From positions 1 through 35,330 of the IMG/VR virus record IMGVR_UViG_3300043464_000140: a stretch of 35,330 bases of DNA, one strand, 5' to 3'. Shown here in pieces: positions 8,473 through 16,484 of the stretch. Position numbers and translations under genes: made by a program. Source of the DNA: a virus. Numbering within the stretch: position 1 is the stretch's first letter; the number at the start of each line of letters is the position of its first letter. The notes under the pieces were generated by a model. It was not told the origin of the DNA and made no database searches. It worked only from the letters and a program-made list of their open reading frames with translations.

Positions 8473-8875
8473 ACTTCTCTCCTAAAAACCTACATTTGTC
8501 TTTGGTTAATGTTAATAAGACCATATCCCCATCGGGGAACGCATCTTTAATCCGTGCTTCTTCAATAAAACCTAACTTGTAATTGAACCGCATTGCATCT
8601 TCGTTACTTGAATTGGTTGGCCCAATCAGCTTATTTACACCCAATTGTACAAAAGGATAGTCAAAAATAGTAGCTAGGAACTGTTTAGACATCTGCCCGT
8701 CAATGGCAATGTGGGTCATTATTGAGGTCTTGGTATAGCCTTCGTACCACACGCCCGCAATGACTGTTCCTGTCTTATCTAATAACCCAATACAGCTTGA
8801 GTTTTCAGGCGTAAACACTCCGTTTACACGGTTTGCTACCCATTGCCCGATTAGTTCTTTATCAAAACAGAGCAT
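8435..8875 (-). CDS. GNAT-type acetyltransferase-like protein
   Basis: This 146-residue protein has the organisation of a GNAT fold. An N-terminal strand-helix region is followed by a central strand (VIAGVWYEGYTKTSIMTHIAI), a helix, then N-S-S-N-E-D-A-M-R-F-N-Y-K-L-G-F, which matches the conserved N-x-x-A-x-x-x-Y-x-x-x-G-F element, and a final beta pair (DMVLLTL). The acetyl-CoA loop (Q/R-x-x-G-x-G/A) is not clear. It overlaps both neighbours inside the tail operon. It may acetylate a host or virion component; substrate unknown. Confidence 0.65.
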   Translation of the reverse strand: MLCFDKELIGQWVANRVNGVFTPENSSCIGLLDKTGTVIAGVWYEGYTKTSIMTHIAIDGQMSKQFLATIFDYPFVQLGVNKLIGPTNSSNEDAMRFNYKLGFIEEARIKDAFPDGDMVLLTLTKDKCRFLGEKYGKERTVSTATT

Positions 8876-10644
8876 TAGAGTACGCCACCTTTCTCCATTA
8901 CAAAGTCCGTACTAGCCCAGTGAAACTCAATGTTTTGCGATGCAACATTCATACTAACTGATCCCGCATAACCGAGTCCTGTCACGCCCTGCCATATCTT
9001 AGTCGTGGTCAATCCACCGCCCCAGTTAGCGTTATCCCATGTATCCACATCCCACTCACCCGTTTGTAAGATGGCGGGGTTAAAGGATATTTGGTTAGTT
9101 AACTCAACGGTATCAAAGTCCGTGCTTAAACCGCATAGAACAGTCGGTAAGCCGTTATCAGTCTGTAGGATAGGGCGTACTAGGGTAAAGCGTTTTTGCT
9201 GTCCCCTAGAGTCGAAATACGAGTATGCCTGTTGAACGAATGCCTTGATGTTTGTACCCGCATCGGCAAAAGTATCGTAAAACTTACCTACAAAGCCTGT
9301 ACCCCCAAAGTACATATCGTCACCGCTGGACTCCCAGCAGTTTGCGTTTATGTTGGTAAATCTTCCCCATGACTTTGTAATGTTGTGCATTACATATTGT
9401 TCAGAACCGCCAGTTATGGGAACATTGACGATCAGCATATTTTGTTTGGCAAAATAATTCATCTGCCAACCAAAGTTTGTAGCATAAAGGTCTGCCGCTT
9501 GATTAATAGCGTAGAAAATCTTATCGGTAATGTTGACACGGGGGTCTAGGCGGGTGGATTGAAGTCCTGCCGATAAGGGTACTAAGCCATCCTCGGTCAA
9601 AAGCAGGATGTCACCACCAAATTTAAACACGCACTTACGGGCAAAGGTTTGTCCGATGTTCCAAATACCTACTAAAGCCCAATCATTCGGGTCAGATGGG
9701 TCAGAACCCTTGTAAACAGCGACTTCCCCGTTACTTGTAACAAATACGGCTAGGTCATCGACCCCGTATCCAGCGTCAATAGTCCAAGTTCCCATTGCTT
9801 GTAGGTAACCACCTCGTTTAAAGATGCCACCCAAGGGGAATGAGGTTACCGCCCCATTAATAGAATCTACGGGTAAATAACAAAAACTAAGCGTGTTCTT
9901 TTCTACAAAATACAGACGCTCTTTAAACAAGTTTACATATGCGAATGTATTAGAGTTTTTACCTGTAATGTGGTAATCAATCGTATATGTGCCTACAACA
10001 GTCGCATTACCGCTAGGTGCGGTGGTCATTGTGTAGGTAAAGGTTGTCGCATTCGTGACCGTAATGCGGTAAGTACCGTTAAATTCTGCGGGTGTTGCTC
10101 CAGCTACGGTGATGGTATTGCCTGTCACTAAACCATGTGCGCTGGCAGTTACTAGGGTAGCGGTTAGGTTACCTGTGCCACCCCTAGTAATGCTTGAAAT
10201 AGTCTGTGCGGTGCTTGTAGTGGCACTTCTTGACCAGCGTGTACCATCATAGACCACCATCGGATCAACAGCATTAACGGCTGGCATGAACGAGCCACCC
10301 GCTGTAGTAATCATGGAATGAATCCACTTACCATCTGAGTTCCCTGTCAAGCTTGATGTAGCTGTTGAGGTGCTTGCATCGTAAATAATCGTAGAAGTAG
10401 CCGCAAACAGCTTGGTGGTCGTTGGGCTAGAGTAATTCATCAAAGATAGGACTGCGCCCGTTATCCCTGTTGAATACTTTGTGTAACCCTTACGCATAGT
10501 GACATCGGTAGGCGTAGGAAAGAAATTGACCATCTGAACCGCATCTAACGGGTTCATTTCAGCCAAAGAGTCCCTAGCATTCCAGCCCCCTATTGGAGCA
10601 GGTAACGAGGTAGTAGTAGCGGTAAACCTTTTAGCGACCGCCAT
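8875..10644 (-). CDS. Tail hub / stabilisation-like structural protein
   Basis: This 589-residue beta-rich protein begins with a conserved-looking N-terminus (PAPIGGWNARDSLAEMNPLDAVQMVNFFPTP) common to large tail proteins of P22-like and related short-tailed phages. Residues about 145-225 form an inserted Ig-like module (GTGNLTATLVTASAHGLVTGNTITVAG). The remainder alternates strands with aromatic residues, compatible with a beta-propeller-like hub. It follows the adaptor gene at 10647, matching a connector-then-tail-hub order. The role is inferred by position and composition. Confidence 0.55.
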   Translation of the reverse strand: MAVAKRFTATTTSLPAPIGGWNARDSLAEMNPLDAVQMVNFFPTPTDVTMRKGYTKYSTGITGAVLSLMNYSSPTTTKLFAATSTIIYDASTSTATSSLTGNSDGKWIHSMITTAGGSFMPAVNAVDPMVVYDGTRWSRSATTSTAQTISSITRGGTGNLTATLVTASAHGLVTGNTITVAGATPAEFNGTYRITVTNATTFTYTMTTAPSGNATVVGTYTIDYHITGKNSNTFAYVNLFKERLYFVEKNTLSFCYLPVDSINGAVTSFPLGGIFKRGGYLQAMGTWTIDAGYGVDDLAVFVTSNGEVAVYKGSDPSDPNDWALVGIWNIGQTFARKCVFKFGGDILLLTEDGLVPLSAGLQSTRLDPRVNITDKIFYAINQAADLYATNFGWQMNYFAKQNMLIVNVPITGGSEQYVMHNITKSWGRFTNINANCWESSGDDMYFGGTGFVGKFYDTFADAGTNIKAFVQQAYSYFDSRGQQKRFTLVRPILQTDNGLPTVLCGLSTDFDTVELTNQISFNPAILQTGEWDVDTWDNANWGGGLTTTKIWQGVTGLGYAGSVSMNVASQNIEFHWASTDFVMEKGGVL

Positions 10645-10646
10645 AG

Positions 10647-11549
10647 TTAGCTACCGTAGCCTGTGTCGGGGATATTGGCGTAACCAATAAGCACCTTGCT
10701 TGGGTATGGCGCAAAGGATAGGGTAGCAGAGCCTTTGTCGTTAGCCTTGGCAACGCTTAAATAACGGTTATAGTCTTGTTGCAATGATGTCGTATCGAAC
10801 GACTTGATTTGGAAATACTTGAGTTTTGTAGCCAAGACTAATACGGTGTCATCCAATACGGTCGTATCGGTATCAGCCGTAAAGCTGTTCTTTACTTGGT
10901 CGGTAGCACTTCTAGCCCAACCCTTAGAACGGTACTCAAAACCTAAATATTCTTGTGTGTTGTAAGGCGGCCAAATTTGGAACTGACCACCTAAGATACG
11001 CCAACGAATCCGTGGGCCTGTTGAGATATAACCCGACTTTAGCCATTGCCATTGCTGTGCATCTTCAGGCCCCAACATTTGCCAATGTTTCGTCTTGTCC
11101 CAATGAGTATTGTCCGTAATGGTTTCAAAGTCAGGCGGTAATGGATATTTGGTTTGTGAGAAGGTAACAGTTCCACCTACGCTGGTAGCCGATGCAAGCT
11201 GGCTAACAGTTACGGTAGACCCTGCTACGCTTTCTACATAAGTATCTTGTGGAACATTAGTACCGACTACTGAGTAATTGCTGTTTAGACCCGTGACATT
11301 ACCAACATTCAATAAGTTGTAGGTATTGTTGATCGTGTCGCAGGTCGTAGTAATTGCTGTGGTGTAGAAACGGTACTCTAGTTCCAAAGCTTGCCAATCA
11401 TACTCCTTAACCAAGTCATACCCAGCACGGTTCATCAAGGCTAGGACTTGTTGCACATCCTGACTTGTATTGCCCTGCACATAGGTAGGAATGGCTAAGT
11501 TTAGTTCAGCGGTTACTTGCTGGACTAATTGGAGCATGGTCGATGACAT
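10647..11549 (-). CDS. Head-to-tail adaptor-like protein
   Basis: This 300-residue protein has a helical N-terminus (LQLVQQVTAELNLAIPTYVQGN), an L-M-N-R-A-G-x-D-L segment and the W-Q-A-L-E element near residue 53. This is the typical start of adaptor proteins that dock under the portal in short-tailed phages. Residues about 80-130 are a Gly/Val/Ser-rich beta insertion absent from minimal adaptors. W-rich and P-rich segments (GPRIRWRILGGQFQIWPPYN) follow. It is immediately upstream of the large tail protein. ATG 11549 is preceded by GAGGAAG. A P22 gp4-type function is inferred. Confidence 0.55.
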   Translation of the reverse strand: MSSTMLQLVQQVTAELNLAIPTYVQGNTSQDVQQVLALMNRAGYDLVKEYDWQALELEYRFYTTAITTTCDTINNTYNLLNVGNVTGLNSNYSVVGTNVPQDTYVESVAGSTVTVSQLASATSVGGTVTFSQTKYPLPPDFETITDNTHWDKTKHWQMLGPEDAQQWQWLKSGYISTGPRIRWRILGGQFQIWPPYNTQEYLGFEYRSKGWARSATDQVKNSFTADTDTTVLDDTVLVLATKLKYFQIKSFDTTSLQQDYNRYLSVAKANDKGSATLSFAPYPSKVLIGYANIPDTGYGS

Positions 11550-11550
11550 A

Positions 11551-12198
11551 TTAAGCTTCCTCTGTGGCTACCGCTTTTTTACGGGTTTTCTTTTCACCAA
11601 CAGCGGCAAGTATAGCGGCCATTTGATCCTGCATTTGAGCCAGCTTCGCATCTGTTTCTGCTTTTATTTTAGCAGTTTCTAAGTCCTTTTTGGCAAGTTC
11701 TTCTTTCAAAGAATTGATTTCGCTTTCACGCTTATCGGTTTCTGCCGCATTGGTAGCTAGATTTAAAAATGCCTTTGCCTTGTCACGGAATGCGTAAGGT
11801 GACATTCCTGCCGCCATACCCATGCGCTGTAACTGTAGGTCAGATGCGTGTGCAATCGCTTCAACAGTGTGGAACTTCAATGCCCTTAACTCCTCGGCTT
11901 GGCTTTTTGAAACGATAGGCCATTCCGATACGGGAGTGCCAACAATATCAGGTTCGTTTGCGCCCACACGGTTCATGTAGTTAGCCCACTGGATCGGAAA
12001 ACGGGTCTTATGGCTAGGTAGCGCATAAGTATCGATCTCGGTCAGGGTATCGCCAGCTACACAGATGTGTACAAAGTCGAACTCTTTAAATATTGGTCTG
12101 CCAGCTTCTAGGGATTCTTGTTCTTGTTGTACGGGTCGTTTGTAGAAACGAACCTGTAAACGGCTGTCTGCGTTGTTTTCATCTGAAGGTAATGCCAT
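11551..12198 (-). CDS. Hypothetical virion-module protein with C-terminal coiled coil
   Basis: This 215-residue protein has a mixed alpha/beta N-terminal domain (residues 1-140) with polar, aromatic segments such as KEFDFVHICVAGD and TRFPIQWANYM. It then has a highly charged heptad-like region (145-200: ETDKRESEINSLKEELAKKD) and a basic tail. It sits just downstream of the strong terminator that follows the capsid genes. It is probably a structural or assembly protein found in similar phage late modules; I do not recognise a named family. Confidence 0.6.
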   Translation of the reverse strand: MALPSDENNADSRLQVRFYKRPVQQEQESLEAGRPIFKEFDFVHICVAGDTLTEIDTYALPSHKTRFPIQWANYMNRVGANEPDIVGTPVSEWPIVSKSQAEELRALKFHTVEAIAHASDLQLQRMGMAAGMSPYAFRDKAKAFLNLATNAAETDKRESEINSLKEELAKKDLETAKIKAETDAKLAQMQDQMAAILAAVGEKKTRKKAVATEEA

Positions 12199-12233
12199 TT
12201 TTAATTCTCCTAAGGTATTAGGTTGTTAAAAGG

Positions 12234-12263
12234 AAAAAAGGGGCTACCAATTAAGGTAACCCC
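12234..12263 (-). terminator. Rho-independent terminator after capsid genes
   Basis: On the leftward strand, GGGGTTACC-TTAATT-GGTAGCCCC forms a 9-bp stem with one G-U pair and a 6-nt loop, followed immediately by six T residues. It lies 23 nt after the stop of 12286-12579. It should uncouple the abundant capsid transcript from the downstream tail genes. Confidence 0.8.
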
Positions 12264-12285
12264 CCGTTTTTACTACAAAAAGCTA

Positions 12286-12579
12286 TTAAACACTAGCCTT
12301 ACTGAACCAACCATAATCGCCCGATGCCATAGAAGCACCTGACACATATGTACCAGCACCCAAGGTAACTTGGAATGTGGAAGCGTTGATTACGCAAGTA
12401 GCGGTTGATGCGGCAATTGCTACACCAGCTTGTGCGAATACATAGCGTAAGCCATTATTTGCAAAAGTCTGTAGACCGAGTGGCCCAATGGTAGGAATTG
12501 CTGTGCCAGCGGAATTTGAATTGGTGTAAGCAACACCATCCAAGTCTACGCCAGCGATGGGGAGAGTTGTATATGCCAT
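12286..12579 (-). CDS. Small Ala/Gly/Thr-rich protein, possible capsid decoration protein
   Basis: This 97-residue protein has almost no charge, is rich in A, G, T and V and is probably all-beta. It is encoded immediately after the major capsid protein and before a terminator, the usual place of head-decoration or stabilisation proteins. ATG 12579 follows AAAAGGAAA. No sequence family is recognised; the role is inferred from position and composition. Confidence 0.6.
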   Translation of the reverse strand: MAYTTLPIAGVDLDGVAYTNSNSAGTAIPTIGPLGLQTFANNGLRYVFAQAGVAIAASTATCVINASTFQVTLGAGTYVSGASMASGDYGWFSKASV

Positions 12580-12606
12580 GATAATTTTCCTTTTCTAATC
12601 AGTGGA

Positions 12607-13587
12607 TTAAGTGCCTGACAAGATGCCTTGCAATGAAGCATTAGAGCAGGTAAGGTTACCAGCCCAGCCATACAGCTTCACGATTGCATCTTGGTTAATC
12701 GATTGACGCTCACCACCGATAGGAACGAAATTACGCTCTTTGTGTGGGCGGAAGAAAATGTAGTTGGTGTTCAAGAGATACATATAAAGCGGATTCTCTT
12801 GTGCGCCAATACCACCACCGAGTACAACATCGGCAGACATACCACCACCGTAGAACTTCAAGGAAGCAAAGCCAGCCGCACCTTCGTCTACACCAGCAAT
12901 ACGCTGGATAGCCTGTAAGGATGCAACATAGCGTTGATACAGGGTGTTACCAGCGATGATGAGGTCTACCTTATCAGTTCCACGAACGGACTTGATTGCG
13001 GCAGAAGTCATAGCGGCTTGGATCAAGGTAGAAGAATCTGCACCTGTGGAAGATTGGTTTTGCCAAAATGTCCAGTTTGCACGATTAATACCACCGTATG
13101 TACCAGTTGTATTAGCAACAGCAACAGCGGCCGCTAAACCAGTAATGTTCTTACCACCGTTACCTGTACCGTCACCATAGATGTCACTTGAAATGCGGTT
13201 CAAAAGGCGGGCTTCAGAAACTTGCATACGACCATCTAACAGGTCGATGATTGCTTCTTTGCTTGAGTTTTGGAGCATCTCTAGACCACTCATGGTTACA
13301 GAGTCAGCGTACTGAGTAATGCTGAACTGTGCCGCAGAGATTGGGCTATCAGGGGTAATATTTAAAACTTCGTAACCACTGTATGAATTAACATTATTGG
13401 TCGAAGGATCGTTGTACATGATTTCCTCAAGGATTACATTACCGCCTGAGAATGGGCGTACATTGCCCTTTGAGTTAAGACGCTGTAGAACTGCATTGTT
13501 CTGCGTCAAGTTGTCTGCCAATACTCCGCTACGGCTTTGAATGGTAGTAGCGATAATATCGGTAATTGCACTATTAGCAAATGCCAT
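12607..13587 (-). CDS. Major capsid protein
   Basis: This 326-residue protein follows the acidic scaffold gene directly. Features consistent with a capsid subunit include an N-terminal extended segment, ILEEIMYNDPSTNNVNSYSGYEVL (E-loop-like), a long helix SKEAIIDLLDGRMQVSEARLLNRISSD (spine-helix-like), and a C-terminal beta-rich P-domain with FFRPHKERNFVPIGG. It has a strong ribosome site (AAAGGAAATATC before ATG) and a terminator one gene downstream, as expected for the most abundant virion protein. The HK97 fold is inferred from family knowledge. Confidence 0.8.
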   Translation of the reverse strand: MAFANSAITDIIATTIQSRSGVLADNLTQNNAVLQRLNSKGNVRPFSGGNVILEEIMYNDPSTNNVNSYSGYEVLNITPDSPISAAQFSITQYADSVTMSGLEMLQNSSKEAIIDLLDGRMQVSEARLLNRISSDIYGDGTGNGGKNITGLAAAVAVANTTGTYGGINRANWTFWQNQSSTGADSSTLIQAAMTSAAIKSVRGTDKVDLIIAGNTLYQRYVASLQAIQRIAGVDEGAAGFASLKFYGGGMSADVVLGGGIGAQENPLYMYLLNTNYIFFRPHKERNFVPIGGERQSINQDAIVKLYGWAGNLTCSNASLQGILSGT

Positions 13588-13600
13588 GATATTTCCTTTA

Positions 13601-13614
13601 TTAAGTTAAGTTAA
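13601..13614. promoter_or_regulatory. TTAAGTTAAGTTAA motif upstream of capsid gene
   Basis: The same 14-mer occurs in the early rightward promoter at 28895-28908, and a one-base variant occurs at 22516-22529 near the terminase promoter. Here it lies just upstream of the capsid ribosome site and overlaps the scaffold stop codon. No convincing -35/-10 pair was identified. It may be an operator or pause site, or a chance match. Confidence 0.3.
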
Positions 13615-14705
13615 ACCCTACCGCTTTCTGCTTCGGCTATTTGAGCCATTAGCATTGAGCGTCTGTCCTTTGCATCTGTCTTAGACACCTGACCGCTAGG
13701 AGTAACGGACTTCGGACTAACAGCAGTTGCTTTAGCTTTTGCTACTTGCTGTGCCTTAGATGCTTGGGTACTTGCTGACTTCAGGAGTCGATCCTGTTCC
13801 ATCTTGTACGCTTCATCATTAATACGCACTGCTTTGGCATAAGCCGTTTCAAGGTCTTGGGCTATACCTCGCTCAAGTAATTGAGCCATATCTTCCCTTA
13901 CCATGTCAAAGTGCGGAAACCGCTCCTTGTTACTGCTTACCCGTTCGATTTCTGTCATCAAACGAGCATTTTCTTCTTGCTCCCGAATCGCTGACAGTTG
14001 TTGCACTTGCTGTTGTGTTGCCTGTAGCTGTTGCATTAACTGCTGTTGATACGGGTCTACATACGCCTGTTCGGGCATTTGTAAGCTATCTGAATTTAAT
14101 TGTATTCCATAATCTTGTGCAAGTCTATTAAACGCTTGTAGCTTCTGTTCGTAAGTTCCATTAGCCAGCGTGTAGTGCGCCCGACCTAAGTTCTGTATCC
14201 AAGCTACTGGGTGAATGCCGTGCTTTTGTAGTTCAGGAACGAATGGGCCAATCGCCTCGGTTAGCTGTCTAGCGTTATCGGCTTCGGCTTTGTAGGCAGA
14301 TACGCCCTTCTTGTACTCGGCTTCACGCTGGTTAGCGTATTCAGCAAACTTAACGAAATCCTCTTTGTTAAGCTGTTCGCCCTTTTCCATCTTGTTCCAA
14401 ATTTCTACATACTCTTTCTTCCATGTAGTTGGGCGTTTTACTTCTTCAGCCACAGCAGGAACTTGTCCCACGCTGTCAGGTTCTTCAACGGCATTGGTTT
14501 CGCTATCGACTTCTGCGCTGGCTTCCTTGGCTTTGAAGCGACCTTTTTCGTCACGGTCAGGACTTTCTTCGCTACTTTCTTCACTGCTCTCGGCTTCGAT
14601 TGGATCGTCATTTACTTCAATCTCCTTTTCTTCAGGTGCTTCAAATGTGCCTTCTTCGGCTTGCTCTAGTGCGGCTTCCAGTAACTCTCTGCGGTCATCT
14701 GACAT
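13611..14705 (-). CDS. Scaffolding protein
   Basis: This 364-residue protein has an extremely acidic N-terminal third (repeated E/S/D to residue ~80), a charged helical middle with VKRPTTWKKEYVEIWNKM, a Gln-rich coiled coil (~215-245) and a Lys/Ala-rich basic C-terminus. This acidic-helical-basic layout directly before the capsid gene is characteristic of capsid scaffolding proteins, whose basic end binds the inner face of the shell. ATG 14705 has GGAAAA upstream. It is probably absent from mature virions. Confidence 0.75.
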   Translation of the reverse strand: MSDDRRELLEAALEQAEEGTFEAPEEKEIEVNDDPIEAESSEESSEESPDRDEKGRFKAKEASAEVDSETNAVEEPDSVGQVPAVAEEVKRPTTWKKEYVEIWNKMEKGEQLNKEDFVKFAEYANQREAEYKKGVSAYKAEADNARQLTEAIGPFVPELQKHGIHPVAWIQNLGRAHYTLANGTYEQKLQAFNRLAQDYGIQLNSDSLQMPEQAYVDPYQQQLMQQLQATQQQVQQLSAIREQEENARLMTEIERVSSNKERFPHFDMVREDMAQLLERGIAQDLETAYAKAVRINDEAYKMEQDRLLKSASTQASKAQQVAKAKATAVSPKSVTPSGQVSKTDAKDRRSMLMAQIAEAESGRV

Positions 14706-14713
14706 GGTTTTCC

Positions 14714-15112
14714 CTATCTATAGTTAAGTTTTGAATACGCTATTTCAGCAATCTGCCGTTTACGGGCTTCTTGGTCTTTACGGCTAAATTCATGGGTTTT
14801 CTGCTGTGTAGGCACATCGTTGCCTAGTTCGATGCAATTGTTGCGCTTTAGGTTCTCACGGTGCTTAGAACGGCTAGATACCCATGTGCCGTCTGCCATG
14901 CTTATATGACCCTCTATGTCAGGTATCACCGTTGGGGCTTCCTTGGGTGTCATCTCCAGCTTTGCTTGCCATGCGCTGTCAGCTTCCTCGCCCTCAAAAG
15001 GTAGATTCCAGTAGGCTAGGTACTTTTCACGGTCATCAAACTTGCTTTGGTCATATTCTTCGTGATCGACCTTGCAATGCGGGCATTTAACGGTGACTTT
15101 GACTAAAGCCAT
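14714..15112 (-). CDS. Zinc-ribbon-like hypothetical protein
   Basis: This 132-residue protein starts KVTVKCPHCKVDH, a single CxxC (residues 10-13) that could be half of a small zinc ribbon; no second CxxC is present. The C-terminal half has GTWVSSRSKHRENLKRNNCIELGND, a motif seen in small proteins next to capsid genes in several phages, followed by a basic tail. It lies between the glycosyltransferase-like and scaffold genes. ATG 15112 follows AGGAGA. Function unknown. Confidence 0.6.
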   Translation of the reverse strand: MALVKVTVKCPHCKVDHEEYDQSKFDDREKYLAYWNLPFEGEEADSAWQAKLEMTPKEAPTVIPDIEGHISMADGTWVSSRSKHRENLKRNNCIELGNDVPTQQKTHEFSRKDQEARKRQIAEIAYSKLNYR

Positions 15113-15864
15113 TACATTCTCCTTATGATGTCAGGTAATTGGTCGTATTCTTCGGGTCTAAGTAGGCAAACGCTGTCATACCAGCGAGCATTCTTCCACC
15201 GCCAACAGACAAATTCCTCTTTAGGTAGTAAAACCACGCATTTAAGGCCTAATGCGCCAGCCAAATGCGCTGTTCCTGTGTCTACGGTCACAATTCCCTT
15301 CATCGCCTTCATATGCGAAGCGGTTTGCACCCAGTTTTTCTTCCATCCATCGTCAGGCAAGGGGTGAAATAGCCCATCGGAGTTAGGATTTAGGCTATAA
15401 GCATCATCACCGACCAGTTCTGCCATGTGTCGGTAGTCAATTGACTTGATGTAGTACAGGGTTTGCTTACTTGCTTCCCAATTTACCCCGATCTTGGGCG
15501 GGATATTGCTAGGCAGGGCGTGTAAATAGCCTTCTGAACCCACAATCTTCTTACGGGTCACGGGAAACATAGCTTTGACTAGCGGGTGGGATAACGAAAT
15601 ATAGTACGGGAGCGACATTGACCCTATCCAGTAGTCTGATTGGGTTGCCGCACCTTCTGTCAAGTCATTACTAAACACATCTACGCTGTGTAATTGACCT
15701 AAAAGGTGGTGAAGTGTGCCTTCCTGTAAGACTACGACCTGCTTTGCGCCTAACGCTTTTAGGGCAGGCAGGAATCGGGCAAACATTAGGATGTCACCAA
15801 ACCCTTGCTCCATCTGTACGGTGATAGATTTGTTAATTAATGGTTCGCCTCTCCATACGGGCAT
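15112..15864 (-). CDS. Glycosyltransferase family 9-like protein (coding frame extends upstream to 16020)
   Basis: The first ATG gives 250 residues containing QMEQGFGDILMFARFLP (residues 17-33), the nucleotide-sugar-binding entry motif of GT9/heptosyltransferase-like proteins, and VDTGTAHLAGALG (~195-207), their conserved C-terminal signature. The frame stays open upstream and encodes AYEHLHAGRYESGFRLFEYRW, a TPR-like segment that normally precedes this domain in phage and bacterial homologues. The real protein therefore very probably begins upstream, with no ATG, GTG or TTG available. It could glycosylate a virion or host surface component. Family confidence is good; the start is unresolved. 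Confidence 0.75.
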   Translation of the reverse strand: MPVWRGEPLINKSITVQMEQGFGDILMFARFLPALKALGAKQVVVLQEGTLHHLLGQLHSVDVFSNDLTEGAATQSDYWIGSMSLPYYISLSHPLVKAMFPVTRKKIVGSEGYLHALPSNIPPKIGVNWEASKQTLYYIKSIDYRHMAELVGDDAYSLNPNSDGLFHPLPDDGWKKNWVQTASHMKAMKGIVTVDTGTAHLAGALGLKCVVLLPKEEFVCWRWKNARWYDSVCLLRPEEYDQLPDIIRRM

Positions 15865-16020
15865 CTTGAGCGCAGGAGCGTATGGCTGGGCTTGTTTAGC
15901 AATAATCTCAGGATGCCAACGGTATTCAAATAACCTAAAACCTGACTCGTATCTGCCAGCGTGTAGGTGTTCGTAAGCTAATTTATATTGTGCGTCTGCA
16001 CTTACAGAAGTAGTAATAAT
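15865..16020 (-). other. Probable N-terminal coding extension of the GT9-like gene (ATT start or frameshift)
   Basis: The same frame as the GT9-like gene is open from a TGA near 16030 to the ATG at 15864. It encodes 52 residues with the TPR-like pattern G-R-Y-E-S-G-F-R-L-F-E-Y-R-W. The earliest candidate start is ATT at 16020 or 16017, 4-7 nt after GAGG. Alternatively, ribosomes finishing the gene at 16002-16484 could shift -1 into this frame. No canonical slippery heptamer is seen. Confidence 0.6.
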
Positions 16021-16484
16021 GCCGCCTCATCGTCAAGTTCCTCTTGGCGTTTGGCTTCCATTACTCGCAATTGCTCTTGGATGAGATATTGCTGGTGTCT
16101 GTAAGCTACTGCCTCAAGGATGTTATCCCGTTGTCTTTCAAGGTAGCTTATAGACCGCTGTAAATCTAGTGTATCGTCTGACGGTATATCAGCCTTAACC
16201 TCTTGTTTGGATTGTACTTTAGCTTTCTTAACTTTTGCAACAGGCGTTGGATCAATTTGTTCCTTAAACGCTTGCTTGCGTTCTGCTTTAGCGTCTTTGG
16301 TTGCTTGATCTAGTTTGCGCTGTCTTTCCGCTATCTTTGCGGATATTTTGCGTAATCTTTTTAAATCATCCTCTGTCCAAGACGCATCATCACCGCCTAC
16401 TTGTCCTGTAGATGGGGGTGGTATGAATATTTGAAATGCGTTATTTTGGAACGCATTAGCTTGGAAAGCGGTAGCAAAACTCAC
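16002..16484 (-). CDS. Hypothetical coiled-coil protein with NAFQ repeats
   Basis: This 160-residue protein begins with short A-F-Q-x-N repeats (FQANAFQNNAFQIF). A charged, Lys/Glu/Arg-rich helical region follows (~35-95), then a second helix and a poly-Leu end (EAALLLLL). It starts at GTG 16484, overlapping the upstream stop by 4 nt (GTGA). Proteins with NAFQ-type starts are common beside fibre genes in environmental phages, function unknown. Its 3' end overlaps the putative GT9-like start by 19 nt. Confidence 0.6.
   Translation of the reverse strand: MSFATAFQANAFQNNAFQIFIPPPSTGQVGGDDASWTEDDLKRLRKISAKIAERQRKLDQATKDAKAERKQAFKEQIDPTPVAKVKKAKVQSKQEVKADIPSDDTLDLQRSISYLERQRDNILEAVAYRHQQYLIQEQLRVMEAKRQEELDDEAALLLLL

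Noticed and set aside
14311-14727. 138-residue rightward frame opposite the scaffold gene
   Set aside because: Ser/Ala/Phe-rich antisense of an acidic Glu/Ser-rich gene, a standard codon-complement artefact; no ribosome site.
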